This document shows, piece after piece, positions 52,173-60,369 of a stretch of DNA of 64,000 nt. The stretch covers positions 83,149-147,148 of the forward strand of contig NZ_BAFX01000108.1 of NCBI RefSeq assembly GCF_000308815.1, given 5' to 3'. How positions within the stretch are numbered: the stretch's first letter is position 1; each line of letters begins with the position of its first letter. The DNA comes from Nocardia concava NBRC 100430. GTDB lineage: Bacteria; Actinomycetota; Actinomycetes; Mycobacteriales; Mycobacteriaceae. Below the pieces are notes generated by a model that saw only the letters and a list, made by a program, of their open reading frames with translations, did not search any database and was not told where the DNA came from. The translations under genes were made by a program, and so were the position numbers.

Positions 52173-55145
52173 CTAGGACAGTTCGGCCAGCAATTCCCGC
52201 AGACCTTCGGCCACCGGAAGGCCGAGTGCCTCGAACTGCTTCAACGCCAGGTCGGCGTGCTCGCGCGCCTGCTCCGACTGCCCGCACAGGCGGTGCGCGC
52301 GGGCCAGCCCCTCATGGGCGTCGGCTTCCTCGGGCAGATTCCCTGTCTGCACGGCGAGTTCGAGTGCGGTGGCATGTTCGGCGATCGCCTGAGCTGCATC
52401 GCCAGCGGCAAAAGCGGTGTGCCCCAGGCCATTCCAAGCGGCTGCCTCGTCACCATGGGTACCGAGTGAGCGATACAGCTCGAGCGCTCGGCTGTGGTGT
52501 TCACGGGCCTGCTCCGGCCGTCCACACCAGCGGTCCAGGGTGCCGAGCTTGTTCAGCACCAGCGCCTCGCCGCGCGCGTTGCCGACCTGGCGGTGCAAAT
52601 CCAGCGCACGGTCGAGATGTTCGCGGGCCTCGGTATGGCGGTCCTCGCCGAGGACCAACGCGAGATTCCCCAGAACGTGTGCCTCGCCACCGCGGTTGCC
52701 GATCTCCCGCGTTATCCACAGCGCTTCGTGGAAGTATTCGCGAGCAGTGTCGGGATCACGTTGCCGCCAACGGACATTGCCGAGGGTGTTGAGCGCGCGT
52801 GCCTCCTCGAACCGGTCCCTGTTCGCCCGGGCCACCGACAACGCATGCTCCGAATACTTTGTCGCATCGGCGTATTCGCCTCGCCGCCAGGCCGTCCAGC
52901 CGAGGTCGGCCAGCGCCCGCGCCTCACCGGAACGATCATCCAGCCGACGCCCGGCCACCAGCGCGACCGCATGCAGCCGGGCCGCGTCGGTGTGGTGGAA
53001 ATACCCGTCCAGGTACGGCCGTAGCGTCACGGCCGCATCGCGCACGAATTCGGGCCGATCGTGGTCGGCCGCATGGACGATCACCGCCATGAGATTGGCT
53101 CGCTCGGCATGCAACCATTCCACCGCGGCGACCGGATCCTCGACACCGCTGACCGGACCCGTCGCGGCGGGCAGGGAATGGCGGTCGGTCGCGCTGTGCG
53201 GGAACAGCAGATCCACCGCGGACCGTGCCGTGTGCAGATAGTGGTCGAACAGCCGCGACAGTGCGGCCTGCCGTGCGGTCTCGGATTCGTCGACCGCCAC
53301 GATCGCGGTCGCGTGCGCGCGCAGCAGATCGTGCAGCAGGTAGCGGCCCGGTTCGTGCTGTCCGACGACGTGCACATCCAGCAGCTCCTCGAGCAGCAGT
53401 TCGGCGTCGTCGGCGTGTGGAAGATCGGCGAGCGCGGCCGCGGCGGCGGGGTCGATATCGCGGCCGGGATGCAGGCCGAGCAGCCGGAACAAACGCTGAT
53501 GCGCCGGGGCGAGCTGCCCGTAGGACAGCGAAAAGGCCGCCGCCACACCGCGTTCGGCGGTGGCCAGCTCGGCCAGCCGCCGCCGCTCGTCGCGCAGCCG
53601 ACCCGCCAGATAGCCCACCGTCCACTGCGGGCGATGCAGCAACCGCGCCGCCGCGATCCGCACCGCCAGCGGCAGGAATCCGCACAGCTGCAACACATCC
53701 AGCGCCGCCACCGGCTCGGCGGTGGCGCGGTCGCCGACGATCCGTTCGAATAGCCCGATGGCGTCGCGGGCCGGCAATATCGGGATCGACACCGCTTGCA
53801 CGCCATCGAGATCGATCATTCTCCGGCGGCTGGTGATCAGGATCAGGCTGTCGGTGCCGGCGGGCAGCAGCGGGCGGACATGGTCGGCGTCGGCGGCATT
53901 GTCGAGGACCGCGACGATCCGGCGTCCGGCCAGCTCGCTGCGCCACAGCGCGCTGCGGTCGCCCTCGCCGATCGGGATGCGATCGGCCGGGATTCCCAAC
54001 TGGCGCAATAGGATTTCCAGCGCCGCGGCCGGGGCGACGGAAGCGCGGTCGGCCGCGTAGGCCTGCAGATCGACGAACAGCTGTCCGTCCGGGTAGCGCT
54101 CGGCGAGGCGATGCGCGGCGTGGACGGCCAATGCGGTCTTGCCCACTCCGGCCATGCCGTCGATGGCGACAATGCCGCCCGATCCCCGCTGATCGGGAAT
54201 GTCGAGTCGATCCAATTCGGCTGTGCGGCCGGCGAAGTCGGGAATGTCGTAGGGCAGGAAGTTCGCGCTGGCCGATGGTGCATGCGGAGGTGGGTCGCCC
54301 GGTGTCCGGTCCTCGCCCGGTGGCTGGGACACGCTCGTCGGTCGAGCTGGCTCCGCCTGAACCGGGTTCGACGGCAGGTGCGGCCGTGACTGCTCCGCGG
54401 GAAGCAGCAGCTCCGGATCGCCCCGCAACACAGCCTGTTCCAGCTCGACGAACGCCGAGCCCGGATCCAGCCCGTGCTCTTCGACGAGCGCGGTGCGCAG
54501 CGCGCGGGCACTGGCCAGCGCGTCGCTCTGCCGTCCGGCGCGATACAACGCCAGCACCAAGTAGCCGGTGAGCCGCTCCCGCAACGGATTCTCGGCGACC
54601 AGGGCGATGAGCTCATCCAGCAGCTGCCGGTGCCGGCCCAGCGACAGTTCCAGGTCCATCAGCCGCTCGATCGCGGTGAGCCGCTGCTCGTGCAGCCGGA
54701 CGCGGGCGGCCGCGACGTAAGCGGCGGTCAGATCGCCCAGCGCGTCACCGCGCCAGAGTGCCAGCCCCGCACGCAGTTCCGCGACGGCGTCGAGGGGCTC
54801 TGCCGCGTGTTCGGCGGCGGCGACGTGAGCGTTGAAGTCGGTGAGATCGAACCGAACCGATGCCGGATGCGCGACGTAACCGGCCGCGCGGGTCTCGATC
54901 GTCTGCGCGGCATCGGCCGCACGCAGCACCCGCCGGATCGCGGTGAGCGAGGCGTGGATCTGGGCCCGCGAGGTATCGGGCTCGTCGAGCCCCCAGACCG
55001 CCTCGATGAGTCGGTCGATCGTGCAGACGCGCTCGGCATTGAGCAGCAGGTAGGCGAGTACCCCGCGGTGCCGCGGCGCGAGGGTCGCGACCTGACCGCC
55101 GATGCTGATCTCGACCGGCCCGAGAATCGAAAAACGTAGATCCAT
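52173..55145 (-). CDS. AfsR-like SARP regulator with NB-ARC ATPase and TPR domains
   Basis: This 990-residue protein has an OmpR-type winged helix at about 1-95 (FSILGPVEISIGGQVATLAPRHRGVLAYLLLNAERVCTIDRLIEAVWG), a bacterial transcriptional activator domain to about 245 (LRAGLALWRGDALGDL), an NB-ARC ATPase with Walker A GMAGVGKTALAV, and a TPR-rich end from about residue 700 (EARALNTLGNVRWRQRDPDTAREYFHEAL and repeats). This is the AfsR layout. AfsR-type proteins activate antibiotic or secondary-metabolite genes in streptomycetes, but no biosynthetic genes lie here. It is divergent from the CMD-dehydratase-transporter group, 60 bases away, a possible target. Confidence 0.92.
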   Translation of the reverse strand: MDLRFSILGPVEISIGGQVATLAPRHRGVLAYLLLNAERVCTIDRLIEAVWGLDEPDTSRAQIHASLTAIRRVLRAADAAQTIETRAAGYVAHPASVRFDLTDFNAHVAAAEHAAEPLDAVAELRAGLALWRGDALGDLTAAYVAAARVRLHEQRLTAIERLMDLELSLGRHRQLLDELIALVAENPLRERLTGYLVLALYRAGRQSDALASARALRTALVEEHGLDPGSAFVELEQAVLRGDPELLLPAEQSRPHLPSNPVQAEPARPTSVSQPPGEDRTPGDPPPHAPSASANFLPYDIPDFAGRTAELDRLDIPDQRGSGGIVAIDGMAGVGKTALAVHAAHRLAERYPDGQLFVDLQAYAADRASVAPAAALEILLRQLGIPADRIPIGEGDRSALWRSELAGRRIVAVLDNAADADHVRPLLPAGTDSLILITSRRRMIDLDGVQAVSIPILPARDAIGLFERIVGDRATAEPVAALDVLQLCGFLPLAVRIAAARLLHRPQWTVGYLAGRLRDERRRLAELATAERGVAAAFSLSYGQLAPAHQRLFRLLGLHPGRDIDPAAAAALADLPHADDAELLLEELLDVHVVGQHEPGRYLLHDLLRAHATAIVAVDESETARQAALSRLFDHYLHTARSAVDLLFPHSATDRHSLPAATGPVSGVEDPVAAVEWLHAERANLMAVIVHAADHDRPEFVRDAAVTLRPYLDGYFHHTDAARLHAVALVAGRRLDDRSGEARALADLGWTAWRRGEYADATKYSEHALSVARANRDRFEEARALNTLGNVRWRQRDPDTAREYFHEALWITREIGNRGGEAHVLGNLALVLGEDRHTEAREHLDRALDLHRQVGNARGEALVLNKLGTLDRWCGRPEQAREHHSRALELYRSLGTHGDEAAAWNGLGHTAFAAGDAAQAIAEHATALELAVQTGNLPEEADAHEGLARAHRLCGQSEQAREHADLALKQFEALGLPVAEGLRELLAELS

Positions 55146-55205
55146 TGTCGTGTCACATACAACACCCATCGCGGGCGCATCGCAAAAGTATCAACGCCCA
55201 CCATC

Positions 55206-55865
55206 ATGCTGGCCCCCATGACCGAGCTACCCCCGCTGCCGCTGATCGAGCCGGAGGCCGCCACCGGCGTGACACGAACCCTGTTCGACACCGCTCAGCG
55301 CCTGTTCGGCATCACTCCGAACATCGCCAAGGTGCTGGCGAACAGTCCGGCGGCTATGCGCGGCCATCTCGCCCTCGCCGATTCCCTGTGCACGGAAAGC
55401 ACTCTGGACTCCGACACCCGAACCCGCCTGGGTCTGCTACTGGCGCAGGAACACGGCTGCGATTACGTGCTGTCGGCGCACAGCTTCCTCGCCGCGCGGG
55501 TCGGCGGATTGAGCGAGCGGGCGATGGCCGACGCACGGTCCGGCTCGGCGACGGATCCGAAGCAGGCGCAGATTCTGGCCTGGGCGACGGCACTGGTCCG
55601 CCGTCGTGGCGCGGTCACCGACGAGGAGGTGGCCGCGGCTCGCGCCGCGCTGTCGGATGCCGAATTCGTCGATGTCGTGGCCGAGATCGCGCTCGCGGTG
55701 TTCGACTCCTACCTGTCACTGGCCGGGCGGGTGCCGATCGACTGGCCGCTGGTGCGGCACACCGAGCGGAGCGAGGACACCGACGCTGAGCGGAGCGAGG
55801 ACACCGGCACCGAGCGGCGCGAAGATGCCGAGACCGAGCGCGAAGATGCCGAATTCGAGCGCTGA
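55206..55865 (+). CDS. CMD/AhpD-fold protein lacking the second Cys, with C-terminal octapeptide repeats
   Basis: Residues 1 to about 180 match the AhpD/CMD fold (LFDTAQRLFGITPNIAKVLANSPAAMRGHLALADSL), like the protein at 24494. The core motif reads GCDYVLSAH: Cys85 and His92 are kept but Val88 replaces the second Cys, so the usual CxxC chemistry is lost. From residue 186 the chain is a charged tandem repeat (TERSEDTD, AERSEDTG, TERREDAE, TEREDAE). The ATG at 55206 is used; an ATG at 55218 (MTELPPLPLIEPE) is equally likely and neither has a clear ribosome site. The dehydratase gene follows on the same strand. Confidence 0.85.
   Translation: MLAPMTELPPLPLIEPEAATGVTRTLFDTAQRLFGITPNIAKVLANSPAAMRGHLALADSLCTESTLDSDTRTRLGLLLAQEHGCDYVLSAHSFLAARVGGLSERAMADARSGSATDPKQAQILAWATALVRRRGAVTDEEVAAARAALSDAEFVDVVAEIALAVFDSYLSLAGRVPIDWPLVRHTERSEDTDAERSEDTGTERREDAETEREDAEFER
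55761..55865 (+). repeat. 24-base tandem repeat encoding a charged C-terminal tail
   Basis: Units begin at 55761, 55785 and 55809 (24 bases each) and 55833 (21 bases, one codon shorter), with a partial unit to the stop. Each unit encodes a form of (T/A)ER(S/R)ED(T/A)x. The repeat is in frame with the CMD gene and could change in copy number by slippage. Confidence 0.85.
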
Positions 55866-55917
55866 TATCCTCACCCGACCCGCCGATATCGCGGCGGAAC
55901 GTGAGGAGGAGTTCGGG

Positions 55918-56871
55918 GTGGTGGGTTCGTTGACCCCGGCATTCGACGATGTCACGGCGGCCGCCCGGTGCATAGCGGGAATTACCCGCCCCCTCACCGT
56001 GATCGATGCCGACGCCGATCTCGCACCGACCGGCGGGATCAGTCTCGCCCTCGAATTCCTGCAGCACAGCGGCTCTTTCAAGGCCCGGGGCGCGGTGAAC
56101 CTGGTGGCCGCGCTGCTGGAGACGGGCCGCATGCCCCGCGCGGGCATCGTCTCGGCCACCGAGGGCAACGCCGCCATCGGATTCGCGTGGGCCGCCCGGC
56201 GATTCGGTGTGCCCGCCACCATGTTCCTGAGCCGTGCGGTGTCCCCCGCCAAGGTGCAACGGTTGCGTGAGCTGGGCGCCGAGGTGCGCGTGACGGGCGC
56301 GACGAAAGCCGAAGCCCAGCACGCGGCACGGCGATTCCGCGATGACACCGGCGCCATCGACGCCTTCGTCTACGACGACGTATTGACTTCCGCCGGGGCC
56401 GGCACCATCCTGCTGGAGCTCGCCGCCGCGCGACCGGACCTGGATACCGTGGTCTGTGCGGTCGGCGCCGGTGGCATGTTCTCCGGAATCGCCGCCGTCG
56501 CCGAGAAATTGAGCATCCGGGTGGTCGGGGCGGAGCCGCAGGGCAGCCAGGCGCTGCATGCCGCCCTCGCCGCGGACAGCGTCCGGGAGGTCGAGATCGA
56601 TTCCATCGCCTCCGATTCCCTCGGCGCACCCAAGATCTCACCCTCCGCGCTGGCCTGGGCCAAGGCCGCCGACACCTGCTCGGTCGTGGTGGACGACGCC
56701 GCGATCATCGACGCGCGCCTGCAGCTGTGGCGGCGCCATCGCCTCGCGGTCGAGCACGGTTCGGCCACCGCGCTGGCCGCTCTGCTCGCCGGTGCCTACC
56801 GACCTGAACCCGGGGAACGAATCGGAGTCGTGCTGTGCGGGGCGAACACCGACCCCGCCGACCTCGTCTAG
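55918..56871 (+). CDS. PLP-dependent serine/threonine dehydratase family protein
   Basis: This 317-residue enzyme has the PLP-binding Lys in HSGSFKARGAVNLV, the SATEGNAAIGFAWAARRFGVPATMFL segment, and the glycine-rich phosphate loop CAVGAGGMFSGIAAV. It should deaminate Thr or Ser (or a related hydroxy amino acid) to a 2-oxo acid. The usual C-terminal ACT domain is absent, so it is the catabolic type. The GTG at 55918 has GGAGGAG six bases upstream; a GTG at 55921 is also possible. It follows the CMD gene by 52 bases. Confidence 0.88.
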   Translation: MVGSLTPAFDDVTAAARCIAGITRPLTVIDADADLAPTGGISLALEFLQHSGSFKARGAVNLVAALLETGRMPRAGIVSATEGNAAIGFAWAARRFGVPATMFLSRAVSPAKVQRLRELGAEVRVTGATKAEAQHAARRFRDDTGAIDAFVYDDVLTSAGAGTILLELAAARPDLDTVVCAVGAGGMFSGIAAVAEKLSIRVVGAEPQGSQALHAALAADSVREVEIDSIASDSLGAPKISPSALAWAKAADTCSVVVDDAAIIDARLQLWRRHRLAVEHGSATALAALLAGAYRPEPGERIGVVLCGANTDPADLV

Positions 56872-56880
56872 CCCAGCAGG

Positions 56881-56897
56881 CCCCTGCGCGGCAGGGG
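56881..56897 (+). terminator. small hairpin between dehydratase and fatty acid transporter genes
   Basis: Seven-base arms CCCCTGC and GCAGGGG flank a three-base loop (GCG), nine bases after the dehydratase stop. It may terminate or attenuate transcription into the transporter gene; no T-run follows. Confidence 0.45.
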
Positions 56898-56943
56898 TGT
56901 CATAGTGATCGCCCGAAGTGTGTTGAGACAAAGGAACACCTGG

Positions 56944-58374
56944 ATGGCGACTCCAGCACTAGAGACCAACTCCGAGAGAGGGCTTGCGCGCGTGGCGCAG
57001 GCCCTCGCCCGGTGGACGGAGAAATGGTTTCCGGACGCCTATGTCGTCGCCCTCGCGGGACTGATCCTCGTGGCCGCCGCGGCCCTGGCCAATGGCTCCT
57101 CGCCGAAGGCCGTCGTCGACGCGTTCGGTGACGGCTTCTGGGACCTGACGGCGTTCACGCTGCAGATGGCCATGGTGGTGCTGACCGGATACGTCGTCGC
57201 CACCTCGCCACCGGTCACCCGGCTCATCGACCGACTGGCCGCCGTACCGCGCACCCCGGCCGGAGCCGTGAGTTTCGTTGCGCTGCTATCGATGTCGGTT
57301 TCCCTGTTGAACTGGGCACTGAGCCTGGTCTTCGGCGGCCTGCTGGCCCGGGCCATCGCGCGCCGGGCCGACCTGCGCGTCGACTACCGCGCGCTCGGGG
57401 CCGCGGCGTTCATGGGAATCGGTTCGGTTTGGGCACTGGGCATTTCGTCCTCGGCCGCGCAGTTGCAGGCCACGGCCACCTCGTTGCCGCCCGCGCTGCT
57501 GAAGATCACCGGCGTGCTCGACTTCGGGCGCACGATCTTCACCTGGCAGTCGCTGTTCATGTGCGCCGTCATCGTGGCGCTCACCGTGACGATCGCGTAC
57601 TTCTCCGCGCCCAAGGGGGCGGCGATCGAGACAGCACAGGAATTGCGCATCGACCTGAACGACGAACCGGCCGAAATCGCGCCCCGCTCCCATCCGGGCG
57701 AATGGCTCGAATACAGCCGCATTCTGCCGATCCTGGTCCTCCTCATGACAGCGGGCTGGCTGGTCTCCCAACTGAGCAGCAAACCGGTGCTCACGGTCGT
57801 CAGCAGCCTCAACTGCTATCTACTCGTATCCCTGACCCTCGGCCTGGCCTTGCACGGGACGCCTCGAAAGTTCCTGCAGGCCGCGTCCCTCGCCGTACCC
57901 GTCACGGCCGGAATCCTCGTCCAGTACCCGCTCTACGCCGCGATAGCCGCCATCCTCTCCAAAGCGAAAGGCCGTGGCGGCCATACGCTTTCCGAACATC
58001 TGGCCGCGGTCTTCACCCACATCGGCGGCGGCGGAAACTTCGCCGTCGTCATCGCCCTCTACACGGTGGTACTGGGCATCTTCATCCCGTCGGGCGGCGG
58101 GAAATGGCTCGTCGAAGCCCCATTCGTCATGCAGTCGTCCACCGATGTCGGAATGAATCTCGGCTGGACAGTACAGATCTACAACGCGGCCGAAGCACTC
58201 CCCAACCTCATCAACCCGTTCTTCATGGTGCCGCTACTGGCTGTCCTCCGACTGCGAGCGCGAGACCTCGTCGGATTCACCTTCCTACAGTTCATGATCC
58301 ACCTGCCGGTGGTCCTGCTCCTGGTCCGGCTGCTGGGCGCGACGTTCGATTACGCCCCGCCAATCCTGCCCTGA
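56944..58374 (+). CDS. short-chain fatty acid transporter (AtoE family)
   Basis: This 476-residue protein has about 12 membrane helices and matches the AtoE short-chain fatty acid transporter family: RWTEKWFPDAYVVALAGLILVAAAALANG at the start, FWDLTAFTLQMAMVVLTGYVVA, SLLNWALSLVFGGLLAR, QYPLYAAIAAIL, FIPSGGGKWLVEAPFV, and LINPFFMVPLLAVLRLRARDLVGFTF near the end. It probably imports acetoacetate or butyrate with protons. The ATG at 56944 has AAAGGA eight bases upstream. It is the last gene of the group divergent from the SARP regulator. Confidence 0.9.
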   Translation: MATPALETNSERGLARVAQALARWTEKWFPDAYVVALAGLILVAAAALANGSSPKAVVDAFGDGFWDLTAFTLQMAMVVLTGYVVATSPPVTRLIDRLAAVPRTPAGAVSFVALLSMSVSLLNWALSLVFGGLLARAIARRADLRVDYRALGAAAFMGIGSVWALGISSSAAQLQATATSLPPALLKITGVLDFGRTIFTWQSLFMCAVIVALTVTIAYFSAPKGAAIETAQELRIDLNDEPAEIAPRSHPGEWLEYSRILPILVLLMTAGWLVSQLSSKPVLTVVSSLNCYLLVSLTLGLALHGTPRKFLQAASLAVPVTAGILVQYPLYAAIAAILSKAKGRGGHTLSEHLAAVFTHIGGGGNFAVVIALYTVVLGIFIPSGGGKWLVEAPFVMQSSTDVGMNLGWTVQIYNAAEALPNLINPFFMVPLLAVLRLRARDLVGFTFLQFMIHLPVVLLLVRLLGATFDYAPPILP

Positions 58375-58408
58375 ACGGAAATCCACAGCCGAAAACCTCG
58401 ACAAAGAA

Positions 58409-58441
58409 AGAGGGCGGTCCTGAATTTCAGGACCGCCCTCT
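58409..58441 (-). terminator. terminator of tRNA-fMet (and of the transporter gene)
   Basis: Fifteen-base perfect arms (AGAGGGCGGTCCTGA and its complement) flank a three-base loop. On the minus strand the hairpin begins five bases after the tRNA 3' end and is followed by TTCTTTGT, a U-rich tail. On the plus strand it lies 34 bases after the transporter stop. Confidence 0.82.
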
Positions 58442-58445
58442 GTAG

Positions 58446-58519
58446 TAGCGGGGACAGGATTTGAACCTGCGACCTCTGGGTTATGAGCCCAGCGAGCTAC
58501 CGAGCTGCTCCACCCCGCG
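58446..58519 (-). tRNA. tRNA-fMet(CAU), initiator
   Basis: The 74 bases fold into a complete cloverleaf with anticodon CAU in GGGCTCATAACCC. Three consecutive G-C pairs in the anticodon stem and the unpaired first base C1 (opposite U72) mark the initiator type. The D arm AGCAGCTCGGTAGCT and T arm CAGGTTCAAATCCTG are normal. The 3' CCA is not encoded; after the discriminator A the genome reads CTACA. A strong terminator follows. No integrase or direct repeat suggests use as an attachment site. Confidence 0.95.
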
Positions 58520-58598
58520 TTGGGTGATTACTACCTTACATAGTTGTGGGGGTGGCACCTAATCGGCTGGTGGGGGACGGTTTTTCGACGCGGGATGG

Positions 58599-59363
58599 TC
58601 AGGGGAGCGGGCGGGCGTCGATGACCAGGGCGGTGGTGTTGTCGGTGCCGCCGGTGGCGAGGGCGGTGTCGACCAGCGATTCGGCGGCATTCTCGGGCGA
58701 AGTGTCCTCGGCCAGAATCGATTTGATGACGGGCATGGCGAGGCGCTTGCCGACGCCGTCGGTGCAGAGGAGGAGGCGGCCGGTGCTCGAGCCGGTGGCC
58801 GCGTGGCCGATGTCCTCGGGGCGGGCGGTGCGGGCGGAGGTGGTGACCAGGTGGGACATGCCGGGGAGGGGGTCGTGGCCGCGGGACCGGAAGTATTCGG
58901 CGACAGTGTGATCGGTGGTGATGCGGTGCAGGACGCGGCCGTTCCAGCGGTAGACGCGGCAGTCGCCGACCCAGGCGATATCGCAGGGGGCGTCGGGGTG
59001 ACCGGCGGCGGGGAGGACGGCTACGGCAAGGACGCTGTCGGCGCTGGATTCCGGTAGTTGGCGCAGCAATTCCGCTTGCGCCGCAACGATTCCCGCGTGT
59101 GCGCCCTGGCGGGCGGCGACCCGGGCCGCGACCCGCGCGACCAGGCGGGCGGCCCGCGCGGCGGCCAGGTGATCTCCGACGCCGTCGGCGACGACGAATG
59201 CGGTGCGCCCCAGCCGGGGATCGGTGAAGGTGGCGAACGCGTCGGCATTGATCTCTCGCGCCCCCGGCCGGCTCACGCCCGACCCCGCGACCCGCCCCAG
59301 CCGCACCTCCCGCTCCATGGCGTCAGGCTCGACGGTTCCGATCTCGATGGCCTCGGTGTGCAT
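58599..59363 (-). CDS. PP2C-family protein phosphatase
   Basis: This 254-residue protein has the PP2C metal motifs in order: REINADAFATF, AFVVADGVGDHLAAARAA (metal-binding Asp), IAWVGDCRVYRWNG, LLLCTDGVGKRL and GGTDNTTALVIDA (metal-binding Asp-Asn). It is a cytosolic Ser/Thr protein phosphatase, without a membrane anchor, unlike mycobacterial PstP. No kinase gene is adjacent, so its target is unknown. Confidence 0.9.
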   Translation of the reverse strand: MHTEAIEIGTVEPDAMEREVRLGRVAGSGVSRPGAREINADAFATFTDPRLGRTAFVVADGVGDHLAAARAARLVARVAARVAARQGAHAGIVAAQAELLRQLPESSADSVLAVAVLPAAGHPDAPCDIAWVGDCRVYRWNGRVLHRITTDHTVAEYFRSRGHDPLPGMSHLVTTSARTARPEDIGHAATGSSTGRLLLCTDGVGKRLAMPVIKSILAEDTSPENAAESLVDTALATGGTDNTTALVIDARPLP

Positions 59364-59638
59364 GGGCCCAACCTCCTGGGACTCGGCCTCACGGGGGTGC
59401 TGCCTATCAGTACTACCGATTCAACGGCCCGAAGCCGAGTTGCACTCCCGAATTGCCTGAGGGCTTGCTGTGGAGTCGGCACCGGTTGTATTACGACGGC
59501 CCCCGAGCGGAGTCCGAGATCACCGGGCCCGACTCGAGTGGGCGACCACTCATCCCGCCGCTCCCCCACGTCCAGATACTGAGATCCCTTGCTGCACACG
59601 ACGCGCCCACGACGCTCTCGAGCCCAGGAGTCCCCACC

Positions 59639-60040
59639 ATGTTCCCGATTCGCAGATCCGTTGCCCGCAATGCGATTTCGGCCTGGATCGCCACCCTCGC
59701 GGCCTTCGCTCTGGCCCTCGGTGCCTCCGACGCCCACGCCTGGATCGACGATTTCACCGTCGCCGCCGGACCCTCCGGCACCGGCTTCGGCACCAACTGC
59801 CCCTACACCGTCACCATCACCGGCACATCCCTCACAACGGTCACCCTCACCGACGACCTCGGCGCCGTATTCAACCCGCCCACAGTCGAACTCGCCAACA
59901 GCACCGCCACCGCCCTCTGGACCCCCACCTCCCCGGGCACCCACCACCTCGCCGCCACCGACGGCTTCTTCGACCCCGTCCGCAAAACCTTCGCCGTCGG
60001 CCACGGCACCAGCACCGCCAACGGCTGCGTCGTCGACTGA
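59639..60040 (+). CDS. small secreted protein, Ig-like
   Basis: This 133-residue protein has a signal peptide (AISAWIATLAAFALALGASDAHA) and a mature part of about 100 residues with two Cys (GTNCPYTVT, NGCVVD) and a beta-sandwich-type alternation (VTITGTSLTTVTLTDDLG, TALWTPTSPGTHHLAATD). AGGAG lies eight bases before the ATG. It resembles single Ig-like secreted proteins of actinobacteria; the function is unknown. The stop is five bases from the convergent EamA remnant. Confidence 0.75.
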   Translation: MFPIRRSVARNAISAWIATLAAFALALGASDAHAWIDDFTVAAGPSGTGFGTNCPYTVTITGTSLTTVTLTDDLGAVFNPPTVELANSTATALWTPTSPGTHHLAATDGFFDPVRKTFAVGHGTSTANGCVVD

Positions 60041-60045
60041 CTAGG

Positions 60046-60276
60046 TCAGGTCGCCGCGATCAAACCGATCGCCCCCAGAGCGAGCGCCACTCCCGTGAGC
60101 TGGCGCCCGCTCATTCGCTCTCCGAGAACATATCTCGCCAGTAGCAGGGTGCTCGCCGGATAGAGCGAGGAGATCACCGCGACCATGCTGAGCAGGCCGC
60201 CGGTGCGGAGTCCGCCCAGGAAGTCGGAGGCACCGTAGGCGAGCGCGCAGGCGGCGGCCAGTACCAGGGAGGTCAT
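60046..60276 (-). pseudogene. EamA/DMT permease with a large internal deletion (or a mini-permease)
   Basis: This frame of 76 residues (87 if the GTG at 60309 is used) joins the canonical first helix of an EamA permease (MTSLVLAAACALAYGASDFLGG) directly to the canonical last part (LRTGGLLSMVAVISSLYPASTLLLARYVLGERMSGRQLTGVALALGAIGLIA). A full-length relative has about 280-290 residues, so roughly 200 internal residues are missing while the frame is kept. It may be dead, or act as a small dimer like SMR proteins. No ribosome site is evident at either start. Confidence 0.65.
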
Positions 60277-60369
60277 TATCGAATCGTGCGGGCGGGAACT
60301 GCTGGTCACATGAGTGGCAGCCCACTCAGATCGGCTGCCGCTGATCGGCGGAGTCCCTAGAATCCACCC

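Noticed and set aside
55761..55865. CRISPR or intergenic satellite repeat
   Set aside because: The repeat has no spacers, keeps the reading frame and ends at the stop codon of the CMD gene.
52173..58374. Secondary-metabolite cluster around the SARP regulator
   Set aside because: The neighbours are a CMD-fold protein, a dehydratase and a fatty acid transporter; no synthase, carrier or tailoring set is present.
58446..58519. Integration site at the initiator tRNA
   Set aside because: No integrase, no duplicated tRNA 3' end and no foreign gene block is seen on either side.
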